From the NCBI RefSeq assembly GCF_000300195.1, contig NZ_AMQH01000011.1, positions 270,963 to 334,962 on the forward strand: a stretch of 64,000 nucleotides of DNA. The letters run 5' to 3'. This DNA comes from Clostridium tunisiense TJ (GTDB lineage: Bacteria; Bacillota; Clostridia; Clostridiales; Clostridiaceae). Shown one piece after another: positions 1 to 9,137 of this stretch (positions within the stretch are counted from its first letter, which is position 1; each line of letters opens with the position of its first letter). The notes beneath the pieces are model-generated. The model was not told the origin of the DNA. It saw nothing but the letters and a program-made list of their open reading frames with translations, and searched no databases. The translations under genes and the position numbers were made by a program.

Positions 1-179
1 TGTAATTTAACACTTAAAACCTCATAAATACTCAAGTAAAATTATATCACCTAATTCTACACAACTAAAGAAATTTTCAAAAATATTTCTATATACTGAA
101 TTTTCTTCACCAGCAAAGCTATTTCACAGCCATTATTTAACTTATATTAAATAATATTTTTACTTTCTATTTTAAAATT

Positions 180-221
180 AAAAGAAAAAGTCATAACCCT
201 CCATTAGCAGATGGTGATGAC
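180..221 (-). terminator. Rho-independent terminator of the DUF2156 gene
   Basis: Read on the minus strand, GTCAT...CCAT pairs with ATGG...ATGAC and is followed by TTTTTCTTTT. It lies just past the stop of the gene at 232-1125, so it most likely ends that transcript. The stem has small internal mismatches. Confidence 0.6.
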
Positions 222-231
222 TTAAATAACT

Positions 232-1125
232 TTATAAATTTATACAATATTTTTTTTCAAGTTTTACAGGATAGTAGGACCTTTTAGCTTTTCTTAATCC
301 TTCAATACCTAAGTCCTGCTCTCTATTTATATACCCCACTTCATTCAAATACTTTTCAACAAAGGTCTTATTTGTAAAAGCATATATTCCATTGATATCT
401 TTTCTTCCTTTTTCAAAGTGGACTATTGCCATATCCTTATTAACAACTTCTCCCACAGTAAAGGTTGAAATTATATCATCAACATAAACTGCCATACCCT
501 TTAGATTTAATTTATCAGCATTGTATAAAACTTCTTCAATTCCTTTTAACTCATAGGTTAAAAATTTATCCCCAGTAAAGTTTTCCTTGTGCCATTGATG
601 CGCTAACTTAATGCAATCTTCCATTACTCCCGGCTCTGAAAAGTCCTTTACTTCGTAGTTATAGTTTTTTACAAAGTAATTATAGTGATTTTTCTTCCCA
701 TGAAGTTTCTTTCCCGACAGAGTTGCTAGCTTTTCCTTTAGATATATATAATCAAAATTATCTACATCTTCTTCAATGTGAGCATCTTCCCCATATATGT
801 CCTTAAGATCCTCAAGGAAAGAATCCTCCACATCTTTAAATAGATATTTCATATTATTTTCTTTTTTATATTCTTTTAGTTCATGAATTAACTCTTTTAA
901 ATTCTTTTTACTATATCCAATTGGTTGCATAAAGTAATAATTATCCTTAAAGTCTTTTTTCTTTATTATTAGAATACCTTTGTGTATGGCATATTGCACA
1001 TCACAGGCTTCTCTCCACACCAGCAAGGTAGTAAAGGAATACTCGCTAGTGATAAAGTTATAATTTTGCAAATACCTATCCAATATTGGCTTATCTTTAA
1101 TGGTAAGTTTCTTAAATATCATCAT
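232..1125 (-). CDS. DUF2156 domain protein (phosphatidylglycerol lysyltransferase C-terminal-like)
   Basis: A 297-residue soluble protein. The opening pattern (FKKLTIKDKPIL, then ITSEYSFTTLLVWRE), the central KLHGKKNHYNYF segment and the closing GIEGLRKAKRSYYPVKLEKKY are hallmarks of DUF2156. This family has a double GNAT fold related to the catalytic part of MprF, which transfers lysine from Lys-tRNA to phosphatidylglycerol. No membrane segments are present, so this is the stand-alone cytoplasmic form whose substrate is not established. The start has a good AAGGAGAA site 8 nt upstream. It is a single-gene unit with a terminator just downstream, next to a nitroreductase on the same strand. 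Family assignment is firm; the acceptor is unknown. Confidence 0.85.
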   Translation of the reverse strand: MMIFKKLTIKDKPILDRYLQNYNFITSEYSFTTLLVWREACDVQYAIHKGILIIKKKDFKDNYYFMQPIGYSKKNLKELIHELKEYKKENNMKYLFKDVEDSFLEDLKDIYGEDAHIEEDVDNFDYIYLKEKLATLSGKKLHGKKNHYNYFVKNYNYEVKDFSEPGVMEDCIKLAHQWHKENFTGDKFLTYELKGIEEVLYNADKLNLKGMAVYVDDIISTFTVGEVVNKDMAIVHFEKGRKDINGIYAFTNKTFVEKYLNEVGYINREQDLGIEGLRKAKRSYYPVKLEKKYCINL

Positions 1126-1183
1126 AAAATTCTCCTTGTAAACATTAGTCTATTCTTGTTTTTATCCTCTTATGACTTTATCT

Positions 1184-1684
1184 CTACCATCCATTATAAT
1201 GTATTCTTGTTTTATCAAATCTATCTCCTGGTGTTTTCTCCTCATCTGGGTACCCAACTGGCACTATTGATAAAGGAACCACACTACTAGGTAATCCTAG
1301 AATCTCTTGTATTTTCTCTACTCTATCAGCTATTGGATAAACTCCTAGCCAAACAGCGCCAAGTCCCATATCCTGTGCTGCTAGTAATATGTTTTCAGTG
1401 GCAGCAGAACAATCTTGTACCCAGTATCCTTTGAATACCTCTTTTTTCTCATCTCCACAAACTACAATTGCAACATCAGATTTTAATAGCATTTTAGAGT
1501 AAGGATGTATTTCAGTTATGTTCTTCATTATTTCCTTGTCTTTTAATACTACAAACTCCCAAGGCTGCTCATTTCCTGCTGAAGGCGCGGCCATAGCCGC
1601 TTTTAATAGGTCTTCTACAATTTCATTACTTACTTTTATGTCTTTATATTTTCTTATACTTCTTCTTTTTAATATCGAATCCAT
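1184..1684 (-). CDS. Nitroreductase family protein
   Basis: A 166-residue FMN-dependent nitroreductase-fold protein. The N-terminus ILKRRSIRKYKD and the following AAPSAGNEQPWEFVVL are the canonical FMN phosphate and isoalloxazine contact motifs. GLGAVWLGVYP near residues 107-117 and VPLSIVPVGYPDEEK near the C-terminus complete the small clostridial subtype. Such enzymes reduce nitro groups or quinones with NAD(P)H, but the natural substrate is usually unknown. The start is supported by AGGAGG 6-7 nt upstream. It lies 59 bp upstream of the DUF2156 gene on the same strand, so the two could be co-transcribed. Confidence 0.88.
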   Translation of the reverse strand: MDSILKRRSIRKYKDIKVSNEIVEDLLKAAMAAPSAGNEQPWEFVVLKDKEIMKNITEIHPYSKMLLKSDVAIVVCGDEKKEVFKGYWVQDCSAATENILLAAQDMGLGAVWLGVYPIADRVEKIQEILGLPSSVVPLSIVPVGYPDEEKTPGDRFDKTRIHYNGW

Positions 1685-2201
1685 AAAATACCTCCTAATT
1701 TGGTATATCTAATTATACTATTATAGAGAAATAGTTTCTATGACACAAGTACGCACTATTTTGTATCATAGTACCTAAAAGGATACTGTAACATATAAAT
1801 TTATAGAACTTTATGAAACTCCTCACTTCCTATAATATGCAGCACTAAAAAAATTTCCACACTGGTGAATGAAATACATTTTCATCTTGGAAACCTATAT
1901 CAATAACCCCTTAAGGGTTTATGAAGATGAATAAGTTGAATTTCTATAATGGAACTTGTATATTTTTAACAATATGTTTTGCGAATGACATATTAGCTTT
2001 GTAACTAACATATTAAGTGTTAAAACATTGTATTTTCGACACCGTAACTATGTTTACTATTAACTTTAAGAAGATTTTAGCTGAAAACACTTTATAATAG
2101 TGAACCTTTATTATTTTTGCCCATCCCATTTGTATATTTGAATAATTAAGCTAATAGGCATATAATAAACATGTATACAATATTTAAAAGGGGGATGCGT
2201 A
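1685..2201. other. 517-bp intergenic region between divergent nitroreductase and ClC genes
   Basis: No gene with a ribosome binding site is visible. It must hold promoters for both flanking genes. It contains one copy of a 47-nt dispersed sequence (1909-1955). I looked for a fluoride riboswitch ahead of the ClC gene and did not see its conserved core. Confidence 0.5.
1909..1955 (+). repeat. 47-nt dispersed element, copy 1
   Basis: It begins CCTTAAGG and ends ATGGAAC. It matches 20833-20879 at 39 of 47 positions without gaps, including the shared stretch ATGAATAAGTT. Both copies lie in long non-coding gaps. Function unknown. Confidence 0.55.
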
Positions 2202-3782
2202 ATGGATAATAGTAATAAGAATCAAACCCATACTGCATTATCACATTGGCATAACTTTAGACTTAAGCTTTTATTACAAGGAATTGTTGTAGGTATTTTT
2301 TCTGGGTTCCTAATAGTACTCTATAGGATTGTTCTAGAAAAAGCCGAAGAACTAAGACACTTTATCTTAAACCTTGATATTTCAAAGTATAAACTTATGC
2401 CTCTATGGTTTTTATTTTTAATAATTTCAGCATATATTGTTGGCTTGTTAATAAAGACGGAGCCTTTAATCAGTGGAAGTGGAATTCCTCAGGTGGAAGG
2501 GGTACTTCTTAGAAAGATTAATATGAATTGGTTATCTGTAATAATAAAAAAATTTATTGGTGGGGTCATTTCTATAGGAGCTGGTTTATCCCTAGGTAGA
2601 GAAGGCCCTTCTATACAGCTTGGAGCTGCAATGGGACAAGGTGTTAGTAGAATTTTTAAAAGAATACAAATTGAAGAAAAATACTTAATTACTAGTGGGG
2701 CTTCCGCTGGACTAGCTGCTGCCTTTAATGCACCTTTAGCAGGAGTAATGTTTGCTCTTGAAGAAGTCCACAAACATTTTTCTCCTCTCATCTTATTATC
2801 AGCAATGTCTGCCTCACTAACCGCAGATTTTATTTCAAAACATTTTTTTGGTCTTAAACCTGTTTTTAATTTCGAAAATGTAGTAGCTCTGCCTCTTGAA
2901 AGTTATGGTTACATTATAATATTAGGAATTATTGTGGGTATCTTCGGTGCCCTATATAATAAGTGCCTTTTGAAAACTCAAGATATTTATGGTAAGCAAA
3001 AGTGGCTTTCAGTGAAATTTAGACCTATGATTCCATTTTTAATTGCTGGAGTATTAAGCCTAATTCTTCCTCAAGTCCTAGGAGGAGGTCACTCATTGAT
3101 AGAAGCAATGATTGAAGGTAGTTTTACTCTCAAAATCCTTTTTGTAATTCTTATAGTTAAATTTATTTTTTCTATGATAAGTTACGGTTCAGGAGCACCT
3201 GGAGGAATATTTTTTCCTTTATTAGTGTTAGGAGCATTAACTGGTGCAATTTATGGAAATATATTAGTGGACTTTTTCAATTTTAATCCTCGATATATTA
3301 ACAACTTTATAATTCTAGCTATGGCAGGGTATTTTACGGCTATTGTTAGAGCTCCTATTACAGGTAGTATTTTAATTACAGAAATGACTGGATCATTTTC
3401 TCACTTACTTTCTTTAAGTCTTATTTCTCTAGTAGCTTACGCCACCGCAGATTTATTAAAGTCTGAGCCTATATATGAATCTTTACTAGAAAGACTTTTT
3501 AAAAACAATGGTACTTACGAATTTGGTGAACACAGTAATAATAAAGTTATATTGGAAGTCCCAGTTTGCTTAGATTCTGAAATAGATGGAAAAGAAATTA
3601 AGAAAATTAAATTACCAAATCATTGTTTACTTGTTTGTGTTCAAAGAGGAGCTAAAGAACTTATTCCAAATGGTAATACAACACTTCGCTCTGGAGACTA
3701 TCTAAATGTGTTAGTTGATGAAAATAATGCGGCTGCAACTAAGGAAGAACTGCTAAAAATAGGTGGTAAACCTAATATGTAG
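2202..3782 (+). CDS. ClC-family chloride/proton antiporter with C-terminal TrkA-C domain
   Basis: A 526-residue membrane protein. The ClC signature regions are present: GSGIPQVEG near residue 91, GREGPSIQLG near 128 with the gating glutamate, and GAPGGIFFPLL near 333. The GREGP form is that of chloride-type H+/Cl- exchangers rather than the GREGT form of fluoride-specific ClC-F proteins. About ten or more hydrophobic segments cover residues 20-425. The last ~80 residues (VILEVPVCLDSEIDGKEIKKI to the end) form a cytosolic TrkA-C/RCK-like domain. The start has GGGGAT 6 nt upstream. The gene stands alone and converges on the diguanylate cyclase gene over a shared terminator. Confidence 0.92.
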   Translation: MDNSNKNQTHTALSHWHNFRLKLLLQGIVVGIFSGFLIVLYRIVLEKAEELRHFILNLDISKYKLMPLWFLFLIISAYIVGLLIKTEPLISGSGIPQVEGVLLRKINMNWLSVIIKKFIGGVISIGAGLSLGREGPSIQLGAAMGQGVSRIFKRIQIEEKYLITSGASAGLAAAFNAPLAGVMFALEEVHKHFSPLILLSAMSASLTADFISKHFFGLKPVFNFENVVALPLESYGYIIILGIIVGIFGALYNKCLLKTQDIYGKQKWLSVKFRPMIPFLIAGVLSLILPQVLGGGHSLIEAMIEGSFTLKILFVILIVKFIFSMISYGSGAPGGIFFPLLVLGALTGAIYGNILVDFFNFNPRYINNFIILAMAGYFTAIVRAPITGSILITEMTGSFSHLLSLSLISLVAYATADLLKSEPIYESLLERLFKNNGTYEFGEHSNNKVILEVPVCLDSEIDGKEIKKIKLPNHCLLVCVQRGAKELIPNGNTTLRSGDYLNVLVDENNAAATKEELLKIGGKPNM

Positions 3783-3793
3783 TCATAAATAAT

Positions 3794-3831
3794 AACCCCC
3801 TACTTCTTTTGTTTTCTAGAAGTAGGGGGTT
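3794..3831. terminator. Bidirectional terminator hairpin
   Basis: Perfect 14-bp stem: AACCCCCTACTTCT pairs with AGAAGTAGGGGGTT across a 10-nt loop. It sits between the convergent ClC and diguanylate cyclase genes. The T-runs on either side are short, so efficiency is uncertain. Confidence 0.75.
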
Positions 3832-3929
3832 AAATCTATGTTGTAATACCTTTATGTTTATAGTAATAGTTCTAAACTTTTATTCTATATTTTATCTTCT
3901 ATAGAGAAAATTGCAGTAAAGCCTAGGTT

Positions 3930-6077
3930 TTAACGGCTCACTACACAATTTCTCCCTTTATTTTTACCTTCATAAAGAGCCTTATCTGCATCGTTGATTG
4001 TGAAATCCACACCTAGGTTCTCATTATACTCTGAAACTCCAAAGGTAACAGTAAGTTTAATTCTTTTTTTATCATAATTAAAGTTACTACCCTCTATTTT
4101 CTCTCTAATACGTTCACAAAGTAAAACTGCTTCCTCCTCATCTGTGTCAGGTAAGAGCATAAGAAACTCCTCCCCTCCCCATCTTGATAAAACATCTTGC
4201 TTTCTTATATTAGCCTTTAATATTTTTGATAGCTTTACAAGAATATGATCCCCACAATTGTGTCCATACTTATCGTTGATGCTTTTAAAATAGTCAATAT
4301 CTATGATAACAATAGAAAAGCTTCTTTTAACATCTTCATAAGCAGCAGCTTCCTCTTGAATTTTACTCATAATATAACGTCTATTATAAATACCAGTCAG
4401 TACATCAGTTTTAGAAATGGCTTCTAGTTCATTTGTTTTAACCTTAAGTTCCTCAGACTTTTGAGAGTTATTTAAGGCAATGGCAATATAAGAAGCTAAA
4501 GCTTTAATCATTCCTATTGTTCTATCAGAGTAGGCATTAGACTTATAGCTTTGTACTGTCATAGCACCAACTATTTTGTTCTCAGTAATCAGTGGATAAT
4601 AGATTATAGACTTACATTTGAACTTATTCTCAGTAGCTCCAACTCTAAGCTGTTGTTTATTATCCAGAATCATGTCGTTAATACAAATTTCTTTCTTTTC
4701 TCGTATGCATTTTGCTGCATAACTTTTTTCATTATCAAGCATAATGTGGTACAGAGGTAACCGTTTCCCCTGTTCTATAAGGATCTTAAAGTCGATACGT
4801 GCTTGCTCATTATTGTATAAACAAATGCCAAAAACATCTGCAGCCATGAGCTTATTTATATTTTTATAAACCATGTTAAGAACTTTTTTAATATCTAATG
4901 TGGCAGTTATTTTTTGGCCAATTTCACCAATAATTTTAATATCTTCATAGGATGCAGCAAGAGCATTAGCCTTTAATGTAGTTTCCTCAGCCTTTCTTTT
5001 CAACTCTTCAGTTTTTAATCTTTGAATTTCTGCATCCTTTTGAGCCTTTTCAACCTTAAACTCAGTCATGTGTTGAGCAAGTTTATCATTTAATTCTGTA
5101 GTTTTTATTTTCTCATTCAAATGATGATAAGATTTAAGATAATTAAAGGCTAATTTATAGTCCTTTTTCTTTTCATAGGTCTCTGCTAAAGTCATATAGA
5201 TATCTTTTAAAATTCCATTGGTTTTTATTTTAGATGCTATATTCCTTGCCCTAAGTAAATAATCAATGCCTTCTTCAACCTTTTCTTGTATTAAATAAAG
5301 GCTTCCAATATTATAAAGCATCTCTGCCTCTAGATACTGTTGATTACTTTCCTTATATATGGCAAGTGCCTTTTCAAAACTTTCCAAAGCTTGTTCCCAC
5401 TGTCCTAATTCTTTGTAAATTAATCCATAAATACTATAACACTGCCCAAGATAATATCCTTCAGAATTGTTATTCTGAAAAACTTCTATTGCACGTTTAT
5501 TATATTCTAGCGCAAGCTGGGTGTTTTTCTTTATAAGATACACGTCTGCAATATTTGAAAGAACTAGGCTCTCAATTTTATGCCTAGTGTCTTCAGCAAC
5601 TTTTAAAGCTTCCTGGAAGAATTCTAAAGCATCATCAAATTGCCCAGAATCATAGTATACTACTCCGATATTATTCAAAAAAGTTGGATCTATTTGTAAC
5701 TTATTTTCTTTAATCAATTCTATTCCTCTTAAATAATAGCGCAAACCATATTCAAGATTACCCAAGTTAGTGTATAAGTATCCTAACACATAGCAAGCCT
5801 TCATTTGTACATCTGAATCACCTGAACTAATAGCCATCTCATTTCCTCTGTTAGCTAAGTCTAGTGCCTGAGCATACTTACTATGAGATCCGTAATATCT
5901 AGCTAATGCAATGAAGCTTAAGGCAATTCCCTTTTCATAATTTAATTTTCTTGATAGTTTTTCTGCTTTTTTAATAAGGCTTATTGCACTTTTATCCCCA
6001 GCCTTAAGTAATTCCAAGCAATTTTCAAGTAACAAGTCAATTTCTCTTTGAGCTATATCCTTGCAATTATTTTCCAC
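3930..6077 (-). CDS. TPR-GAF-GGDEF diguanylate cyclase
   Basis: About 715 residues. The N-terminal ~330 residues are tandem tetratricopeptide repeats (units such as LGYLYTNLGNLEYGLRYYLRG). A short coiled coil follows (EFKVEKAQKDAEIQRLKTEELKRK), then a GAF domain (~390-535) and a C-terminal GGDEF domain. The catalytic loop RWGGEEFLML is intact and RKQD lies five residues before it, matching the RxxD product-inhibition site. It should therefore make cyclic di-GMP under feedback control, with TPR and GAF parts sensing partners or a ligand. No membrane segment is seen. The start is uncertain: GGAGG lies 8 nt before the GTG chosen here, while an ATG-like frame extends to 6092. It is monocistronic. 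Confidence 0.88.
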   Translation of the reverse strand: MENNCKDIAQREIDLLLENCLELLKAGDKSAISLIKKAEKLSRKLNYEKGIALSFIALARYYGSHSKYAQALDLANRGNEMAISSGDSDVQMKACYVLGYLYTNLGNLEYGLRYYLRGIELIKENKLQIDPTFLNNIGVVYYDSGQFDDALEFFQEALKVAEDTRHKIESLVLSNIADVYLIKKNTQLALEYNKRAIEVFQNNNSEGYYLGQCYSIYGLIYKELGQWEQALESFEKALAIYKESNQQYLEAEMLYNIGSLYLIQEKVEEGIDYLLRARNIASKIKTNGILKDIYMTLAETYEKKKDYKLAFNYLKSYHHLNEKIKTTELNDKLAQHMTEFKVEKAQKDAEIQRLKTEELKRKAEETTLKANALAASYEDIKIIGEIGQKITATLDIKKVLNMVYKNINKLMAADVFGICLYNNEQARIDFKILIEQGKRLPLYHIMLDNEKSYAAKCIREKKEICINDMILDNKQQLRVGATENKFKCKSIIYYPLITENKIVGAMTVQSYKSNAYSDRTIGMIKALASYIAIALNNSQKSEELKVKTNELEAISKTDVLTGIYNRRYIMSKIQEEAAAYEDVKRSFSIVIIDIDYFKSINDKYGHNCGDHILVKLSKILKANIRKQDVLSRWGGEEFLMLLPDTDEEEAVLLCERIREKIEGSNFNYDKKRIKLTVTFGVSEYNENLGVDFTINDADKALYEGKNKGRNCVVSR

Positions 6078-6230
6078 CACAATTGCCTCCACATTTGCTA
6101 TTTAATAATACTAAATAAAATTTAATGATATTTAATAATACCACAAAAATCAAAATCTGTCTAAATAAACTAGTTTATAAAGTCAGAAAATTGTATCTAA
6201 TCAACCTGTGTGTATTCTTCTAAAAAGTAT

Positions 6231-6851
6231 CTAAAATTTCATTATTCCTCTAAACAAACTGCACATGCCAAACATTGCTATAGAGGCTCCAATAATTTTA
6301 TTTATTATACAAAATATCTCTATCTTAAAATTTCTTTTTGAACTATCAATTAATTTTGACACTGATATCCATAGGATTGTAGAACCAATGAATATAGATA
6401 ATACAAATAACATATTTTTTCCTACTTCTAAAGTGTTTATTTTTAACCCAATTTTCGTAAAAATTGTAAGGAAAACTAGAAATGTCATTGGATTTGAAAG
6501 TCCCAGTAAAAAGTTAGAAATCCCTGGATGTATAATGAATTTTCTTTTCTCATCTACTATAGCCTTGTCCTTAAGTGCATTCATAAAAATATTTAATCCA
6601 AGGACTAAAAATAATGCTCCTATTGCATTATTAATTAAGTATTTGTGTTTATGTATAATATCATCGATAAAGCTAATACCAAATACTGCACATAAGGAAT
6701 ACACTACATCAGATGCTGCTGCTCCAACTCCAGAAAAAAAACCGCTTTTCCAGCCATTATTTATAGTTCTTTGAATGGCTATAATTCCAAGTGGTCCTAT
6801 AGGAAAGGAAACAATCATTCCTATTATCAAACCCTTAAATATCATGTTCAA
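6231..6851 (-). CDS. LysE/RhtB-family amino-acid exporter
   Basis: A 206-residue protein with about six hydrophobic segments. The N-terminal GLIIGMIVSFPIGPLGIIAIQRTINNG is the LysE-family opening motif, and LLGLSNPMTFLVFLTIF is the conserved NP-containing loop of helix 4. Members export basic or small neutral amino acids and related metabolites; the substrate here cannot be read from sequence. The start is TTG with GGGGGG 6 nt upstream; an ATG two codons later is possible. It stands alone, with an AT-rich 280-bp gap between it and the magnesium riboswitch. Confidence 0.85.
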   Translation of the reverse strand: MNMIFKGLIIGMIVSFPIGPLGIIAIQRTINNGWKSGFFSGVGAAASDVVYSLCAVFGISFIDDIIHKHKYLINNAIGALFLVLGLNIFMNALKDKAIVDEKRKFIIHPGISNFLLGLSNPMTFLVFLTIFTKIGLKINTLEVGKNMLFVLSIFIGSTILWISVSKLIDSSKRNFKIEIFCIINKIIGASIAMFGMCSLFRGIMKF

Positions 6852-7130
6852 TTTATTCCCCCCTAAAGATTCCCTTATAATACTAAAATATTATAAAGAT
6901 ACCACTAATAACTTTAATCGCTATTAACATATATATCATATGTTTAATCTATATAACAGTACTTTCTTAAATTTATTTATATCCTATATAGTTTCGATTA
7001 TAAAATATATGATATTAGTAGAATAATTATAATCACTAAACTATTCTCTACCTAAAGTAATAACCTTACACCAGACTCTAGACCTTGACATATTATACTA
7101 TTAGATTTATTATTTTATATATAATTAAAT

Positions 7131-7293
7131 AATCTCGGTAGGTGAGGTTACTACAAGGATACGGATTGCTGCCGTAAAAGAATGGAAACATTCTTAACTG
7201 GTTAGCAGGTTTTGCCGAACAAAGAAGGCTTAATCTAATGCAATTACATTGCCTTGCAGAGCTAAAACTTGAACGAGAAAGTATTGAGCAAAT
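7131..7293 (+). promoter_or_regulatory. M-box (ykoK leader) magnesium riboswitch
   Basis: The segment carries the conserved M-box landmarks in order: GGTAGGTGAGG, then ATTGCTGCCG, AACTGGTTAGCAGG, AAGGCTTAATCTAATG, GCAGAGCT and TTGAACGAGAAAG. M-box RNAs bind Mg2+ and shut off magnesium transporter genes through a downstream terminator. That arrangement is seen here: a terminator at 7294-7333, then mgtE on the same strand at 7695. Exact stem boundaries were not folded. Confidence 0.93.
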
Positions 7294-7333
7294 ACCTTCG
7301 TTATCTTCAAGTTTACGGAGGTTTTTTATTTTG
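7294..7333 (+). terminator. Riboswitch-controlled terminator
   Basis: ACCTTCGT pairs with ACGGAGGT (8 bp with one G-T pair) over a 13-nt loop, followed at once by TTTTTATTTT. It starts where the aptamer ends, as expected for the M-box expression platform. Confidence 0.85.
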
Positions 7334-7354
7334 AATTTTCGGAGGTGAAAAAGA

Positions 7355-7468
7355 ATGGACTCAGCCGGTAGTAGTTTGGATGGAACGGACAATTTTATAT
7401 GGTTAAATAGTACTTTTCATTTGAAGGCAAGCTCTGTTCTTTTTTACATCTTGAAGCCACCTAACTAA
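7355..7468 (+). CDS. Possible 37-residue leader peptide between M-box and mgtE
   Basis: Directly after the terminator there is a strong GGAGGTG site 9 nt before ATG. The short open frame begins MDSAGSSLDGTDNF, ends LKPPN and stops with TAA. I do not recognise the peptide. It lies in the leader that is transcribed only when the riboswitch reads through, about 225 nt before mgtE. A second weak hairpin (7596-7627, TTCCTAA with TTAGGGAA) follows. The reading frame could be chance, but the spacing and strength of the ribosome site are those of a translated gene. Confidence 0.35.
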   Translation: MDSAGSSLDGTDNFIWLNSTFHLKASSVLFYILKPPN

Positions 7469-7694
7469 ATTGTTTCTATTAATCATATAATTGCTGTCCT
7501 CATTTATTCTTAACTATGAGATTCCCCTTATACTGGCCGTAAAATAAAGGCTTCCATTGCAATGAAGTTTTTATTTTAACTCTTAAATTCTCCTTTTCCT
7601 AAACCACAAGGTGAAGGTGTTAGGGAATTTATTACAGTACAGAATTCTTATATTTAGATTATCTAAATGTATATTTAAGAGGCGGTGATTAAAA

Positions 7695-9032
7695 ATGAAT
7701 AAAGTAGAAACTTTAATCCATGTTTTATCAAAGGATAAATATGAGCTTCTATCAGAGTTTCTCTATGACGCTCATCCTATCGATGTTGCTATTCTTTTAG
7801 AGGAATTAGATGATGAAAACTTAGTGAAGTTTAATTCTTTAGTAAACAGCCAGCTTATGGCTAAGTTTTTTGAGCAATCAACTATAGAACTTCAAGTAAG
7901 GTTAATTAAACTTATTGATTTTCAATCAATAGTAAATATTTTCTCATTTATGTCAAAGGATGATGTTGCCGATATTCTTGGGGGTCTACCAATAAAAATG
8001 AGAAAAGCTTTGCTTAAAATCATGAAAAAAAGTGATACTATAAAGCTAGAGGAATTACTAGGTTATGCTGAAGATAGTGCTGGTGGTATTATGACAACAG
8101 AATATATATCCCTTCGAAGAGATTTAACCACCTCAGAGGCTTTAAGTAAAATTAAAAATATAGGTCCTAAAACAGAAATAATCGAAACAATTTTTATAAC
8201 AAATCAAAAAAAAGAGCTAGTTGGAACTGTTGATTTAAGAGATATATTAATTTCTCCTGAAGATAAACTACTTGAAGAGATAATGAGAGAAAATATTATT
8301 TATGTATATCCTGACATAGATCAAGAACACGTTGCTTTGCTAGTTTCAAAATATGATCTAAAGGCAATTCCTGTTGTAAATCACAGAAAAAGTCTCTTAG
8401 GAATTATTACTGTAGATGACATTATTGATGTTATCGTTGAAGAACAGACAGAAGACATGCTTCATTTAAGTGGTGTTAGTAAAGAGGAAAGAGTAGATAG
8501 CACTCTTTTAACCTCTGTAAGAAAAAGACTTCCTTGGTTATTTATAAACTTAATTACAGCATTTTTAGCTTCTTTTACAGTAGGCTTATTTGAAGATGTT
8601 ATAGCTCAGGTGGTAGCACTAGCCGCTGCTATGCCTATTGTTGCAGGAATGGGCGGAAACGCAGGCACTCAATCCTTATCTGTAGTTATTAGAAGTATTG
8701 CCCTAGGTGAAGTTGATTTAAAAAGTAATTGGAAGCTCATCTTTAAAGAGGTTTTTCTCGGTATGATAAATGGAGCAGCTACAGGTTTAGTGACTGGATT
8801 TATATTATATTTAAAGTATGGAAATCCATATCTTGCCCTTATTATTTTTATTGCTATGATTGGAAATTTAGTTATAGCGGGCTTCTTTGGTTTTTTAATT
8901 CCTCTTGTTTTAAAAATGTTAGGTATAGACCCTGCACTAGCATCCTCCATATTCCTAACAACTGCAACAGATGTATGCGGATTCTTTCTTTTTCTTGGGT
9001 TAGCTAAAAACTTTTTGAAATTTTTAATATAG
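7695..9032 (+). CDS. mgtE: MgtE magnesium transporter
   Basis: A 445-residue protein with full MgtE architecture. An N-terminal helical domain covers residues ~1-125 (SKDDVADILGGLPIKMRKALL). Two CBS domains follow (~130-250; AIPVVNHRKSLLGIITVDDIIDV). Then come a plug helix and five membrane helices (from ~275). The conserved pore motifs GMGGNAGTQSLSV and ALASSIFLTTATDVCGFF include the pore aspartate. MgtE is a Mg2+-gated Mg2+ channel, closed by Mg2+ binding to the CBS region. Expression is very likely controlled by the M-box upstream. The start has AGGCGGTG 7-8 nt before ATG. A 16-bp terminator lies immediately downstream. Confidence 0.96.
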   Translation: MNKVETLIHVLSKDKYELLSEFLYDAHPIDVAILLEELDDENLVKFNSLVNSQLMAKFFEQSTIELQVRLIKLIDFQSIVNIFSFMSKDDVADILGGLPIKMRKALLKIMKKSDTIKLEELLGYAEDSAGGIMTTEYISLRRDLTTSEALSKIKNIGPKTEIIETIFITNQKKELVGTVDLRDILISPEDKLLEEIMRENIIYVYPDIDQEHVALLVSKYDLKAIPVVNHRKSLLGIITVDDIIDVIVEEQTEDMLHLSGVSKEERVDSTLLTSVRKRLPWLFINLITAFLASFTVGLFEDVIAQVVALAAAMPIVAGMGGNAGTQSLSVVIRSIALGEVDLKSNWKLIFKEVFLGMINGAATGLVTGFILYLKYGNPYLALIIFIAMIGNLVIAGFFGFLIPLVLKMLGIDPALASSIFLTTATDVCGFFLFLGLAKNFLKFLI

Positions 9033-9034
9033 AT

Positions 9035-9078
9035 AACAAAACTCCTAGGTATCTCATTATTAACCTAGGAGTTTTGTT
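9035..9078. terminator. Bidirectional terminator between mgtE and ftsH
   Basis: Perfect 16-bp inverted repeat, AACAAAACTCCTAGGT with its complement, loop 12 nt, with T-rich flanks on both strands. It serves the two convergent genes. Confidence 0.88.
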
Positions 9079-9137
9079 CTTCTCTAAATAGCTTTATTAT
9101 AACCTTAACAACTTTCTTATCATATGTCCTTTACTTG

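Noticed and set aside
1685..2201. Fluoride riboswitch ahead of the ClC gene
   Set aside because: The conserved fluoride aptamer core was not found, and the transporter has the chloride-type GREGP motif.
6265..6774. 169-codon frame antisense to the LysE-type gene
   Set aside because: Shadow of a clear membrane transporter; no ribosome site or family resemblance.
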